Assembly: GCA_937898635.1 (NCBI GenBank)
Contig: CALEJW010000105.1
Location: 1-40,745 of the forward strand
Reading direction: 5' to 3'
Length of the DNA: 40,745 bases
Source: an uncultured Pseudomonadota bacterium
Lineage (GTDB): Bacteria; Pseudomonadota; Gammaproteobacteria; Burkholderiales; Usitatibacteraceae
The notes under the pieces were generated by a model, which saw only the letters and a list, made by a program, of their open reading frames with translations, searched no databases and had not been told where the DNA came from. Within the stretch, counting starts at the first letter, position 1, and every line of letters begins with the position of its first letter. The translations under genes were made by a program, and so were the position numbers. Of the stretch, positions 26,381-34,671 are shown piece after piece.

Positions 26381-27649
26381 TTGCTCGAGATCCAGCTCTG
26401 CGCGGCCGCGGTGCTCGGCGATACGCTCGCGGGGCGGAACCTTTCGACCGCCTTCGAGGACGCGTTCCGCCGCCGGCCCTCCCTGGCGCCCGGGGAGCGC
26501 GCCGTCGTACGGGAAATCTGCTACGACGGACTGCGGTCTCTGGGGCTCCTGGAAGCGCAGCTCGCCAGCCTGCTGCTCGTCCCCGTCCGGCACGCGGGAC
26601 TTCGAAGCCTGCTCCTGGTGGGGCTTGCCCAGCTCCAGTTCACGAGGGCGAAGCCCTACGCCATCGTCGATCATGCGGTGCAGGCGGCCGAGCGTCTCGG
26701 CCAGCCGGCGGCCCGGGGCCTGGTGAACGCGGTCCTGCGCAACTACCTGCGGCGCCAGAAGGACCTCGGCCGGGAGGCGTGGAAGACGCCCGAGGCGCGT
26801 TACGGATTCCCCTCCTGGTGGGTGGATCGGCTCAAGGCGGAATACCCCGAAGACTGGGAGCGGATCATCGAGTCCGAGAACCGCCACCCGCCGATGACCC
26901 TGAGGGTCAACCGCCGGCGCACGACCCTCGACGAGTACCTGTCGCGGCTGCGCGAGGCGAACGTCGACCCGAGGCCCCTCGGGGACATGGCGGTGCGCAT
27001 CGATCCGCGTCCGGTATGGGAAGTGCCGGGGTTCGCCGAGGGGCTCGCGAGCGTGCAGGATGCCGGCGCGCAGTGGGCCGCCCGGCTCCTGGACGTGGCC
27101 GACGGCCAGCGCGTGCTCGATGCCTGCGCGGCCCCCGGGGGCAAGACGGGCCACCTGCTGGAGCTGGCGGACGTGGAGGCCGTGGCCCTCGACGAGGATG
27201 CCGAACGGCTGCGCAAGGTCGCGGAGAACCTCGACCGTCTCGGCCTGCACGCGACACTGGCCTGCGCCGACGCCGGGGACCCGAAAGCGTGGTGGGATGG
27301 CCGGCCGTTCCAGCGGATCCTGCTCGACGTTCCCTGCAGCGCCTCCGGAGTCGCCCGCCGCCATCCGGACATCCGCTGGAACCGGCGCCCGTCGGACCTC
27401 GCCACGCTCGCCGCGCGGCAGGCCGAACTCCTGCGGGGAGTGTGGCAAGTCCTTGAGACTAGTGGTAAATTGCTCTACGCGACGTGCTCGGTTTTTCGCG
27501 AGGAGAACGAATCCACGGTGGAGGCGTTCCTGGCCCGCGAGCCCGATGCCCGCATTGTCCGTTTTCATCCCGGCACCCCCCAGGGTGGCCGGGTCTTGCC
27601 CGACGACGATCACGATGGCTTCTTCTATGCCCTCCTCGAAAAGCGCTAG
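26381..27649 (+). CDS. rsmB: 16S rRNA (cytosine-967-C5)-methyltransferase
   Basis: Makes m5C967 in 16S rRNA (also called Sun or Fmu). 422 residues. The N-terminal NusB-like RNA-binding domain covers about 1-130; the SAM motif AAPGGKT is at 250-256; the two working cysteines are Cys319 (DVPCSASG) and Cys369 (YATCSVF). The likely start is a TTG at 26381, 28 bases after fmt. The 3' end overlaps the next gene by up to 35 bases. Confidence 0.95.
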   Translation: MLEIQLCAAAVLGDTLAGRNLSTAFEDAFRRRPSLAPGERAVVREICYDGLRSLGLLEAQLASLLLVPVRHAGLRSLLLVGLAQLQFTRAKPYAIVDHAVQAAERLGQPAARGLVNAVLRNYLRRQKDLGREAWKTPEARYGFPSWWVDRLKAEYPEDWERIIESENRHPPMTLRVNRRRTTLDEYLSRLREANVDPRPLGDMAVRIDPRPVWEVPGFAEGLASVQDAGAQWAARLLDVADGQRVLDACAAPGGKTGHLLELADVEAVALDEDAERLRKVAENLDRLGLHATLACADAGDPKAWWDGRPFQRILLDVPCSASGVARRHPDIRWNRRPSDLATLAARQAELLRGVWQVLETSGKLLYATCSVFREENESTVEAFLAREPDARIVRFHPGTPQGGRVLPDDDHDGFFYALLEKR

Positions 27650-28208
27650 CGCGCCCTGGCGCGTCGCGCTGGGGGCGTTGCTTTTCGCGATCGTCGCTTC
27701 GTGGGTCGCGATGCCCGCGAAAGCCGAAGGCATCGCGCCCGTCTTCGCGAAGGTGGAGAGCGGAGCCGACGGCTATCACCTCGACGCGGAGTTCGACATC
27801 CGCTTCAGTCCCGGGCTCGAGGAGGCGGTCAATCGCGGCGTGATGCTCTACTTCGTCGTCGAGTTCGAGCTCTCGAAGCCGCGCTGGTACTGGTTCGACG
27901 AGAAGCCCGTCCAGCTCTCCCAGACCTACAAGATTTCCTACACGCCGCTGCTGCGGCAATACCGGCTTTCCGCCGGCTCCGCGTACCAGAACTTCACCCG
28001 CTTCGAGGACATCGTGAGCGCGCTCTCGCGAGTGCGCGGATGGCCCGTCGCGGACAGCGGCGCGCTTCGCAAGCAGGGCGAGTACCAGGCCGCGATCCGC
28101 ATGCGGCTCGATACGACGCAGCTGCCCAAACCCTTCCAACTCAATGCGGTCGCCTCGCGCGACTGGAACCTGGCCTCGGATTGGTATCGGTGGACCGTCA
28201 CTCCATGA
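27615..28208 (+). CDS. Exported DUF4390-family protein
   Basis: Up to 197 residues (ATG 27615; a second in-frame ATG at 27627 gives 193). The N-terminus reads WRVALGALLFAIVASWVAMP then AKAEG, a signal peptide probably cut after AKA. The mature domain has FDIRFSPGLEEAVNRGVMLY and FVVEFELSKPRWYWFD, the pattern I associate with DUF4390, whose members stand between rsmB and an NtrY-type kinase in betaproteobacteria. It starts inside rsmB and ends in an ATGA overlap with the kinase, suggesting it works with that sensor. Function unknown. Confidence 0.85.
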   Translation: MASSMPSSKSASAPWRVALGALLFAIVASWVAMPAKAEGIAPVFAKVESGADGYHLDAEFDIRFSPGLEEAVNRGVMLYFVVEFELSKPRWYWFDEKPVQLSQTYKISYTPLLRQYRLSAGSAYQNFTRFEDIVSALSRVRGWPVADSGALRKQGEYQAAIRMRLDTTQLPKPFQLNAVASRDWNLASDWYRWTVTP

Positions 28209-30325
28209 GGCCGTTGATCCTGCTGTGCGTGGTGACGGGCGCGGGCCTCGTCTACCTGATGTCGCAGGCCTCGTCGAACACGACGCTCTTCACCCAGAAC
28301 TACCCCATGCTCCTCGGCCTCGGCGGCCTCCTGTCGCTGGGACTGATGCTCCTCATCGGCTACCAGCTTTTCGTCCTGCGGCGAAAGCTCAAGGAGCGCG
28401 TGTTCGGCTCCAAGCTCACGCTGCGCCTCATGGTGGTCTTCGCGCTCATGGCGCTCGTGCCGGGCGGCCTCGTGTACGCGATCTCGTTCCAGTTCCTGCA
28501 GAGCTCGATCGAGTCCTGGTTCGACGTGCGCATGGACAAGGCGCTCGAGGGCGGCCTCAACCTCGCGAGAAGCTCCCTCGACAGTTCGCTCCGGGAACTG
28601 GGGCAGAAGGCGAGCGGCATGGCGCAATCGCTCGCCTCGGCCCAGGCCGTGGAGCCGGCGACCCTCAGCCGACTCCGCGAGCAGTACGGCGTGGAGGAAG
28701 CCACGCTCCTCAACCAGCGCGGCAAGGTCATCGCCTTCGCGGGCACCGAGGCCACGTCGTTGCAGCCGGACCTGCCGGGGGCGAACGTGCTTCGCCAGGT
28801 GCGCGCGCAGCAGCCCGTCCGATCCGTCGAGTCGATCCCCGACCGTGGGCTCGTGATGCGGGTGATCGTGCCGGTGAACGTCCTCACGATCGCCGAGGAC
28901 ATCCGCGTGCTGCAGGTCCTGCAGCGCGTGCCCACGGCCGTGGCGCAGGACGCCCGGGTCGTGGACCAGGGCTGGCGGGACTACCAGGAGCTCACACTCG
29001 CACGCGTCGGCCTCAAGCGCATCTTCGGGCTCACGCTCACCTTGGCGATGCTGCTCACCCTCTTTTCCTCGATCGCGCTCGCCTTCCTGCTGTCCGAGCG
29101 GCTTTCCGCGCCCCTGTCCGCCCTCGCGGAGGCCACCCGCGCGATCGCGAAGGGCGACTACTCGCGCCTGAATCCCGTGCGCAGCCGTGACGAGTTCGGG
29201 GTCCTCACGCAGTCCTTCAACACCATGACGCGCCAGATCGCGGACGCGACCGAGGCGATGGAGCGCAACCAGCAGCAGCTGGAGAACGCCAAGACCTATC
29301 TCGAGAGCATCCTCTCCAACCTGACGTCCGGCGTGCTCACCTTCGATGAGCGCCATTACCTCAAGACCGTGAACGCGACCGCCTACGAGATCCTCGGGGT
29401 GCCCGCCGGCGCCTTCCACGGGCTGAGGCTCGAGGACTGGACGACCCACGTCGCGACGGTGTCGCCCTTCGCGGAAACGATCCTGCGGCATTTCTCCTCG
29501 GCGGCGACCCGCCAGTGGGAGCAGCAGCTCGAGTACCGCCGCCACGACGGGGCGCGCACGCTCCTCGTGCGCGGCACCCACCTCGGCACGCGCGGCGATC
29601 CCGGCTACGTGGTGGTGTTCGACGACATCACGCACCTCGCGCAGGCCCAGCGCGACGCCGCCTGGGGAGAGGTCGCGCGCCGCCTCGCCCACGAGATCAA
29701 GAACCCGCTCACGCCGATCCAGCTCTCCGCCGAGCGGCTCCAGCTGAAGCTCCAGCAGAAGCTCGAGGAAACCGACGCCGATGTCCTGAAGCGCGCCACC
29801 GGGACGATCGTGAACCAGGTGACCGCGCTCAAGGGCATGGTGGACGACTTCAGCCAGTACGCGCGCGCTTCGCGGATGACCGCGGAGCAGGTTTCCCTTA
29901 ACGACCTGGTGCGCGAGGTGCTCGTCCTCTACGAGTCGATGGGCGTGCCGATCGAGCCGCGGCTCGCGGAGAATCTCCCGCACGTGGCTGCCGACGCGGC
30001 CCTCCTGCGGCAGGTGCTCCACAACCTCATCCAGAACGCGATCGACGCCCTGTCGGGCGAGGACGAGCCCCGCATCGTCGTCTCCTCGTCGATCGCGGCC
30101 GAGGGCATCACGCTCTCCGTGCGCGACAACGGCGCCGGGATCGCGGACTCCGTCTTCGGCCGGATCTTCGAGCCCTACGTCACCACCAAGCCGAAGGGAA
30201 CGGGCCTCGGACTCGCGATCGTGAAGAAGATCGTCGACGAGCACCGCGGCCACATCACGGTCGAGAACGTGAGGCCCCACGGCGCACACGTGAGCATCGT
30301 CCTGCCCCTGCGCGAAGCGGCCTAG
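28205..30325 (+). CDS. NtrY-type membrane sensor histidine kinase
   Basis: 706 residues from the ATG at 28205, which overlaps the upstream stop. Membrane helices at about 5-20, 35-58 and 72-97, then an extracytoplasmic region and a fourth helix at about 273-297, HAMP (about 298-350), PAS (about 360-480), and a kinase core: His496 in the H-box RRLAHEIKNPLTP, the N-box LIQNAIDAL (Asn611), DNGAGI at 641-646 and the G2 box KGTGLGLAIVKKI. Layout matches NtrY. All catalytic motifs are intact. Its partner regulator follows 15 bases later. Confidence 0.93.
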   Translation: MRPLILLCVVTGAGLVYLMSQASSNTTLFTQNYPMLLGLGGLLSLGLMLLIGYQLFVLRRKLKERVFGSKLTLRLMVVFALMALVPGGLVYAISFQFLQSSIESWFDVRMDKALEGGLNLARSSLDSSLRELGQKASGMAQSLASAQAVEPATLSRLREQYGVEEATLLNQRGKVIAFAGTEATSLQPDLPGANVLRQVRAQQPVRSVESIPDRGLVMRVIVPVNVLTIAEDIRVLQVLQRVPTAVAQDARVVDQGWRDYQELTLARVGLKRIFGLTLTLAMLLTLFSSIALAFLLSERLSAPLSALAEATRAIAKGDYSRLNPVRSRDEFGVLTQSFNTMTRQIADATEAMERNQQQLENAKTYLESILSNLTSGVLTFDERHYLKTVNATAYEILGVPAGAFHGLRLEDWTTHVATVSPFAETILRHFSSAATRQWEQQLEYRRHDGARTLLVRGTHLGTRGDPGYVVVFDDITHLAQAQRDAAWGEVARRLAHEIKNPLTPIQLSAERLQLKLQQKLEETDADVLKRATGTIVNQVTALKGMVDDFSQYARASRMTAEQVSLNDLVREVLVLYESMGVPIEPRLAENLPHVAADAALLRQVLHNLIQNAIDALSGEDEPRIVVSSSIAAEGITLSVRDNGAGIADSVFGRIFEPYVTTKPKGTGLGLAIVKKIVDEHRGHITVENVRPHGAHVSIVLPLREAA

Positions 30326-30339
30326 GCGCCGCCTCCCCC

Positions 30340-31623
30340 ATGCCGGCCAACCAGATCCTGGTCGTGGATGACGAAGTGGGCATCCGCGAGCTCCTCTTCG
30401 AGATCCTGCGAGACGAGGGCTACGGCGTTCGGCTGGCGGAGAACGCGCAGACCGCCCGGAGCCTGCGCAAGGAAATGCGCCCCGACCTCGTGCTGCTCGA
30501 CATCTGGATGCCGGACACGGACGGCATCACGCTGCTCAAGGAATGGGCAGGCTCGGGGCTACTCACGATGCCGGTGGTGATGATGTCCGGCCACGGCACG
30601 ATCGACTCGGCCGTGGAAGCCACCCGCATCGGCGCGTTCGACTTCCTGGAAAAGCCCATCAGCCTGCCGAAGCTCCTCGCGACCGTCGGCAAGGCGCTCG
30701 CGGGCGGACGCGTCCTGCCGCGCGCCGGCCTCACCATGCCCCAGCTCGGCAAGGCGCGGATCGTCCAGGAGCTCCGCCAGCGCCTGGACCAGGTGAGCCG
30801 GCTGCGAACCCCCGTGCTCCTCGTCGGCGAGCCCGGCTGCGGGTTCGAGATCGCGGCGCGCCACCTCCTGCTGCCCAATACGCCCTGGGTCGCGCCCGAC
30901 GACACGGATTGGCTCGCGACCAACCCCTTCGGCCCCCTGAACGAGGCGAAGGACGGCACCCTCTTCATCCACGAGCTGGGGCTCCTCGGCAAGGCGGAAC
31001 AGAAGGGGCTCGCGCAGCTCGTCGCCAAGCTGGAGAAGTTCAACGTGCGGCTGGTGTGCGCCGTGACCGCGCCGATCGCGAGGCAGGCCGAGGACGGCAG
31101 CTTCGACGCGGCGCTCTACCACCAGCTCTCCGGCCTCACGATCCGCGTGCCTTCGATCGCCGAACACACCGAGGACGTGCCGGACCTCGCCACGAGCCTG
31201 CTCACTTCCCTCGTCGACGCGAACGAGGTTCCCCTGAAGGTGCTGACCGTCGGCGCGCAGAACGCGCTTCGCAACCTCGACTGGAGCGGAAACCTTCCCG
31301 TCCTCCAGAATGCCGTGAAGACGCTCGCCCTCACGGCCCTCGGCCCCGAGATCGGCGGGGAGGACGTGGCGCGCGTGGCGAAGGAGTTCTCGCTCACGCC
31401 GCGTGACCAGCCCCAGGCCGAGGTGGGAGTCTCGCTCGACATGCCGCTGCGCGAGGCGCGCGAGCTCTTCGAGCGCCAGTACTTCATGCATCACATCCGC
31501 CGCGAGGACGGGAACATGTCCCGGGTCGCCGAGCGGGTCGGTCTCGAGAGGACGCACCTCTACCGCAAGCTCAAGCAGCTGGGCATCCGGCCCTCGTCCC
31601 GCGGCGAGGAGCCGCCGGCCTGA
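30340..31623 (+). CDS. NtrX-like response regulator with degenerate AAA+ domain
   Basis: 427 residues: receiver domain (about 5-120, phospho-acceptor Asp54 in LLDIWMPDTDG, intact), a central sigma54-activator-like domain, and a Fis-type helix-turn-helix at the end (GNMSRVAERVGLERTHLYRK, 391-410). The central domain is badly eroded: Walker A reads GEPGCGFE (163-170) with Phe169 for the lysine; Walker B reads TLFIHEL with His211 for Asp; the GAFTGA loop is absent; both arginines of the FRxDLYYRL segment are lost (FDAALYHQL, 255-263); sensor II has Pro320 for Arg. It is therefore unlikely to hydrolyse ATP or open sigma54 promoters, and may act as a plain DNA-binding regulator. Confidence 0.92.
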   Translation: MPANQILVVDDEVGIRELLFEILRDEGYGVRLAENAQTARSLRKEMRPDLVLLDIWMPDTDGITLLKEWAGSGLLTMPVVMMSGHGTIDSAVEATRIGAFDFLEKPISLPKLLATVGKALAGGRVLPRAGLTMPQLGKARIVQELRQRLDQVSRLRTPVLLVGEPGCGFEIAARHLLLPNTPWVAPDDTDWLATNPFGPLNEAKDGTLFIHELGLLGKAEQKGLAQLVAKLEKFNVRLVCAVTAPIARQAEDGSFDAALYHQLSGLTIRVPSIAEHTEDVPDLATSLLTSLVDANEVPLKVLTVGAQNALRNLDWSGNLPVLQNAVKTLALTALGPEIGGEDVARVAKEFSLTPRDQPQAEVGVSLDMPLREARELFERQYFMHHIRREDGNMSRVAERVGLERTHLYRKLKQLGIRPSSRGEEPPA

Positions 31624-31630
31624 AGCCCGC

Positions 31631-32584
31631 CTAGCGGCGCTCGATGCGGCCCAGGCGGACCGCGGTGAGGCCCGTCTTCACGTTGTTCGGGACCGGCATC
31701 ACCAGGACGCAATCGTCGTAGGGCGCGCGGATCGTCTCCCCGCCGTCGTAGGCGATCACGTCGCCCTCCCGAGCCACGACCTCCATGCCGGAGAACTCGC
31801 GCGCGAAGCGGAATTCCGGCGTGCGCGCGACGACGGCCTGCGTGACCCTGACGAGCCGCTGCGCCGGGGGCACGCCCGCGGCGATCTCCCGGGCCGCGAG
31901 GTCGGGATCGACGGCGCCGAGGTGGTGCAGGAATCGCCAGGTGGCCTGCCACGCCACCTCCTCCGCGGCGCGTTCCCAGTGCTGGCCGCACTCCACCAGC
32001 AGCGCGTTCCGGGGGCTCTCGGGGTCGCCGAAACCCTCGAAGTCGCGCATGCGGGTGCCGTTCGCGTGGCCGGTGTCGCTCACGATGTCGCGCGGGATGG
32101 CGACGTCGAACGCGAAGCGGATGCCCTTGTCCAGGGGCCCGCAGATCATCACCGGCGGGCTGGGTTCGAGCATCGAGTGGATGTCCAGCAGGAAGTCGGC
32201 GGCCTCCACGAACGGCCGCAGCTCCCGGGCGCGGCGCAGCTCGAGGCTGTCGCGCGGGCCGTCGAGCGTCTCGGCGTTCCACACGCGGTTGAAGTCCTCG
32301 TCCAGGAACCGCGTGGCATAGGGGCGCTGCGGGTCGAAGCGCAGGAAGGCCTCGACGTTCGCGAACGAGAGCGTGAGCACGCCGCGCACCGGCCGCAGGG
32401 ACATGGCGAGCAGGCGATCCAGGACCCGCGCCCCGCAGATCTCGTTGCCATGGGTGATGGCGTTCACCATCACGTGGGGACCGGGCCGGCCGCTCTCGAA
32501 GGTGTGGACGAAATCGACGCCGGTCGAGGAGCGGCGATGGGCGTCGATGTCGGGGGCGGCGAGCTCCACGGGGATGCGGGTCAT
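31631..32584 (-). CDS. Succinylglutamate desuccinylase/aspartoacylase-family enzyme
   Basis: 317-residue zinc-dependent deacylase-like protein (M14-related). Probable zinc ligands are His45 and Glu48 (THGNEICG) and His136 (LDIHSM); DEDFNRVW (95-102) and the catalytic glutamate candidate Glu198 (ALLVECGQH) fit the family. The C-terminal beta region (from about 230) is typical. Likely releases an amino acid from an N-acyl or N-succinyl derivative; substrate unknown. It is the last gene of the transporter operon, nine bases after the amidohydrolase stop, and converges on the NtrX-like gene with only seven bases between. Confidence 0.88.
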   Translation of the reverse strand: MTRIPVELAAPDIDAHRRSSTGVDFVHTFESGRPGPHVMVNAITHGNEICGARVLDRLLAMSLRPVRGVLTLSFANVEAFLRFDPQRPYATRFLDEDFNRVWNAETLDGPRDSLELRRARELRPFVEAADFLLDIHSMLEPSPPVMICGPLDKGIRFAFDVAIPRDIVSDTGHANGTRMRDFEGFGDPESPRNALLVECGQHWERAAEEVAWQATWRFLHHLGAVDPDLAAREIAAGVPPAQRLVRVTQAVVARTPEFRFAREFSGMEVVAREGDVIAYDGGETIRAPYDDCVLVMPVPNNVKTGLTAVRLGRIERR

Positions 32585-32593
32585 GGCGCTGGC

Positions 32594-33667
32594 TCAGTGC
32601 CCGCCCTTGCGGGGCGGCCGTTCGTGACGGTGCGGGGAGTCATGGTCGTGCTCGTGCTCGTGGTCGTGGTGATGGTCATGCCCGTGGGCAGTGCCGTGGG
32701 AGTGTCCTTGCCCGGGGTCGTGCGCGTGGCCGTGATCATGCGCGTGACCGTGGCCATGGTGGTGGTCGTGTCCGTGGTGGTGACCCTGCCCGTGATCGTG
32801 GCCGTCGCAGCGATGCGAGCCGCGTTCGCGGGCGAACTCGCAGATGGCCCGCACCATGCGCTCGAGATCGCGGGCGAGCCGCGCGAAGCCCGGGGTCTTT
32901 TCCCCCGAGCGCTCGTCCATGTAGAGACGGCGGTTCGCCTCGATCTGCAGGCTGTGCCGTCCCTCGGCGGGATCGGAGAAGGCGCGCACGAGCTCGACGC
33001 CCTTGTAGGGATCGTTCACCTTGACGTCGTATCCCATGCCGGAGAGCGTGGCCGCGACGAAGGCGGTGAAGGCGGGGTCGCAGGTCGTGCCGTCGCGGTC
33101 GCCGAGAACGAAGTCCGCGCGGGGCTTTCCGGGGCCCTCCTCGGAGATCGCGCTGCTCACCGCGGGCATCGAGTGGCAGTTCACGTGCCACACGGCGCCG
33201 AAGTGCGCGTGGGTCTCGTCCAGCGCGTCCTTGACCGCCTTCTGGTATGGCTGGTGGTATTCGGCGATCCGGCGCCGCACCTCGTCCACGGTGAGCTTGC
33301 GCGCGTAGATCGGCTCTCCCGAGTCGAGGACGCGCCAGATGAGCCCGATGCCCAGTTCGGTCTTCCGCGACGCCATCGCCGGCCCGGGCCAGGGCGCGTC
33401 CAGGAGCGAGGCGTCGACGTCGAGCAGCGAGCGGTTCGGGTCCACGTAGGAGCGGGGGAAGCGCGCCGCGATGAGCGTCGCCCCGAAAGCCGGCCCGCAG
33501 GCGTAGAGCTCGTCGACGAAGGCGTCCTCGGCCTGGCGCAGCGCGGACATCGGCACGGCGGGGCGGAAGTCCTCCGGGTAGATCGTGCCGCTGTGGGGGG
33601 AGTCCAGGACGACGGGCACGCGCACGCCGGCCGGATCGATGCGAAGAAACGCGGGGTGAAGGTTCAT
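32594..33667 (-). CDS. N-formylglutamate amidohydrolase-like enzyme with His-rich tail
   Basis: 357 residues from the ATG at 33667, which overlaps the upstream stop (ATGA). The core (1-282) matches the N-formylglutamate amidohydrolase family: VLDSPHSGTIYP (20-31), RSYVDPNRS (72-80), HVNCHSMPA (161-169) and HSLQIEANRRLYM (238-250). The family cleaves N-formylglutamate to glutamate and formate. Residues 284-357 are an unusual tail with 30 histidines alternating with Gly, Asp and Ala; such tails bind nickel, zinc or cobalt in metal chaperones. The tail's role here is unknown. Coupled to the ABC transporter genes. Confidence 0.88.
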   Translation of the reverse strand: MNLHPAFLRIDPAGVRVPVVLDSPHSGTIYPEDFRPAVPMSALRQAEDAFVDELYACGPAFGATLIAARFPRSYVDPNRSLLDVDASLLDAPWPGPAMASRKTELGIGLIWRVLDSGEPIYARKLTVDEVRRRIAEYHQPYQKAVKDALDETHAHFGAVWHVNCHSMPAVSSAISEEGPGKPRADFVLGDRDGTTCDPAFTAFVAATLSGMGYDVKVNDPYKGVELVRAFSDPAEGRHSLQIEANRRLYMDERSGEKTPGFARLARDLERMVRAICEFARERGSHRCDGHDHGQGHHHGHDHHHGHGHAHDHGHAHDPGQGHSHGTAHGHDHHHDHEHEHDHDSPHRHERPPRKGGH

Positions 33668-34671
33668 GTCGCGTCGTTCAGGTGGCAGGCCGATGCGTGG
33701 CTGGCGGAGATTTCCCGGAGCCGCGGCGCCTCGGCCGTGCACCGCGGCATCGCGTGGGGGCACCTCGGGTGGAAATGGCAGCCGCGGGGCGGGTCGAGCG
33801 GCGACGGGATCTCGCCCTTGATGGGCACGTAGGCGCGCCTCGTCGTCTCGAGCTTCGGGATCTCCGCGAGCAGTGCCTGGGTGTAGGGGTGGTTGGGGCG
33901 GGTGAAGACCTCGTCCGAGGGCGCCGTTTCCACGATCCGCCCGAGATACATGATCACCACGCGGTCGGAGAGGTGGCGCACGACGCCCAGGTCGTGGCTG
34001 ATGAAGAGATAGGTGAGGCCGAACTCCTCGCGCAGCCGGATGAAGAGGTTGAGGACCTGCGCCTGGATGGAGACGTCGAGGGCGGCGACCGCCTCGTCGC
34101 AGACGAGGAAGCGCGGCTTCACCGCGAGGGCGCGGGCGATGCCGATGCGGCTTCTCTGGCCGCCCGAGAACTGGTGCGGGAAGCGGCGCAGCAGGCTCGC
34201 GTCGAGACCCACGCGGGCCATGATGTCGGCGACGTACTCCTCGCGTCCGCCCGGGGGAACGAGCCCGTGGACGACCGGCGCCTCCCCGATCACGTCCACG
34301 ATCCTCAGGCGCGGGTTGAGGGAGGCGAACGGGTCCTGGAAGATCATCTGGACCGCGAGGCGCTCGAGCCGCGCCTCGCCGGATTCGTAGTCCGCGTACG
34401 GGCGGCCGCGCCAGCGGCGCTCGCCCTGCGTCGGCTCGAGGATCCGGGCGACGATCCTGCCCAGGGTGGACTTGCCGCATCCCGATTCCCCGACGAGACC
34501 CACGACCTCCCCGTCGCGGATGGCGAGGTCGACGCCTTCGAGGGCGTGGACGGTCTGTTCGCGCGTCGACGCGCCGAGGCGGGCCGCGATCCGCGAGGCG
34601 AGGTCGAGCCGGGAGGTGAAGCGCTTGGAGATCCCGCGCAGCTCGAGCAGCGGTGCAGGGGTGGCGCTCAT
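33664..34671 (-). CDS. Dpp/Opp-type ABC transporter ATPase (DppF-like)
   Basis: 335 residues from the ATG at 34671 (MSATPAPLLELRGISKRF), in an ATGA overlap with the first ATPase gene. Walker A GESGCGKST, signature FSGGQRSRIGIARAL and Walker B LVCDEAVAALDVS are visible; the last has Ala where Pro is usual (DEP), a mild change. The C-terminal oligopeptide extension with cysteines (CHFHPRCPHAMPRC) suggests an iron-sulfur site as in other peptide importers. It pairs with the DppD-like ATPase to power import. Confidence 0.93.
   Translation of the reverse strand: MSATPAPLLELRGISKRFTSRLDLASRIAARLGASTREQTVHALEGVDLAIRDGEVVGLVGESGCGKSTLGRIVARILEPTQGERRWRGRPYADYESGEARLERLAVQMIFQDPFASLNPRLRIVDVIGEAPVVHGLVPPGGREEYVADIMARVGLDASLLRRFPHQFSGGQRSRIGIARALAVKPRFLVCDEAVAALDVSIQAQVLNLFIRLREEFGLTYLFISHDLGVVRHLSDRVVIMYLGRIVETAPSDEVFTRPNHPYTQALLAEIPKLETTRRAYVPIKGEIPSPLDPPRGCHFHPRCPHAMPRCTAEAPRLREISASHASACHLNDAT

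Noticed and set aside
32600..32820. Tandem-repeat-like or CRISPR-like DNA
   Set aside because: The repeated GTG/ATG-rich pattern is the coding sequence of the His-rich tail; there are no regular repeats with unique spacers.
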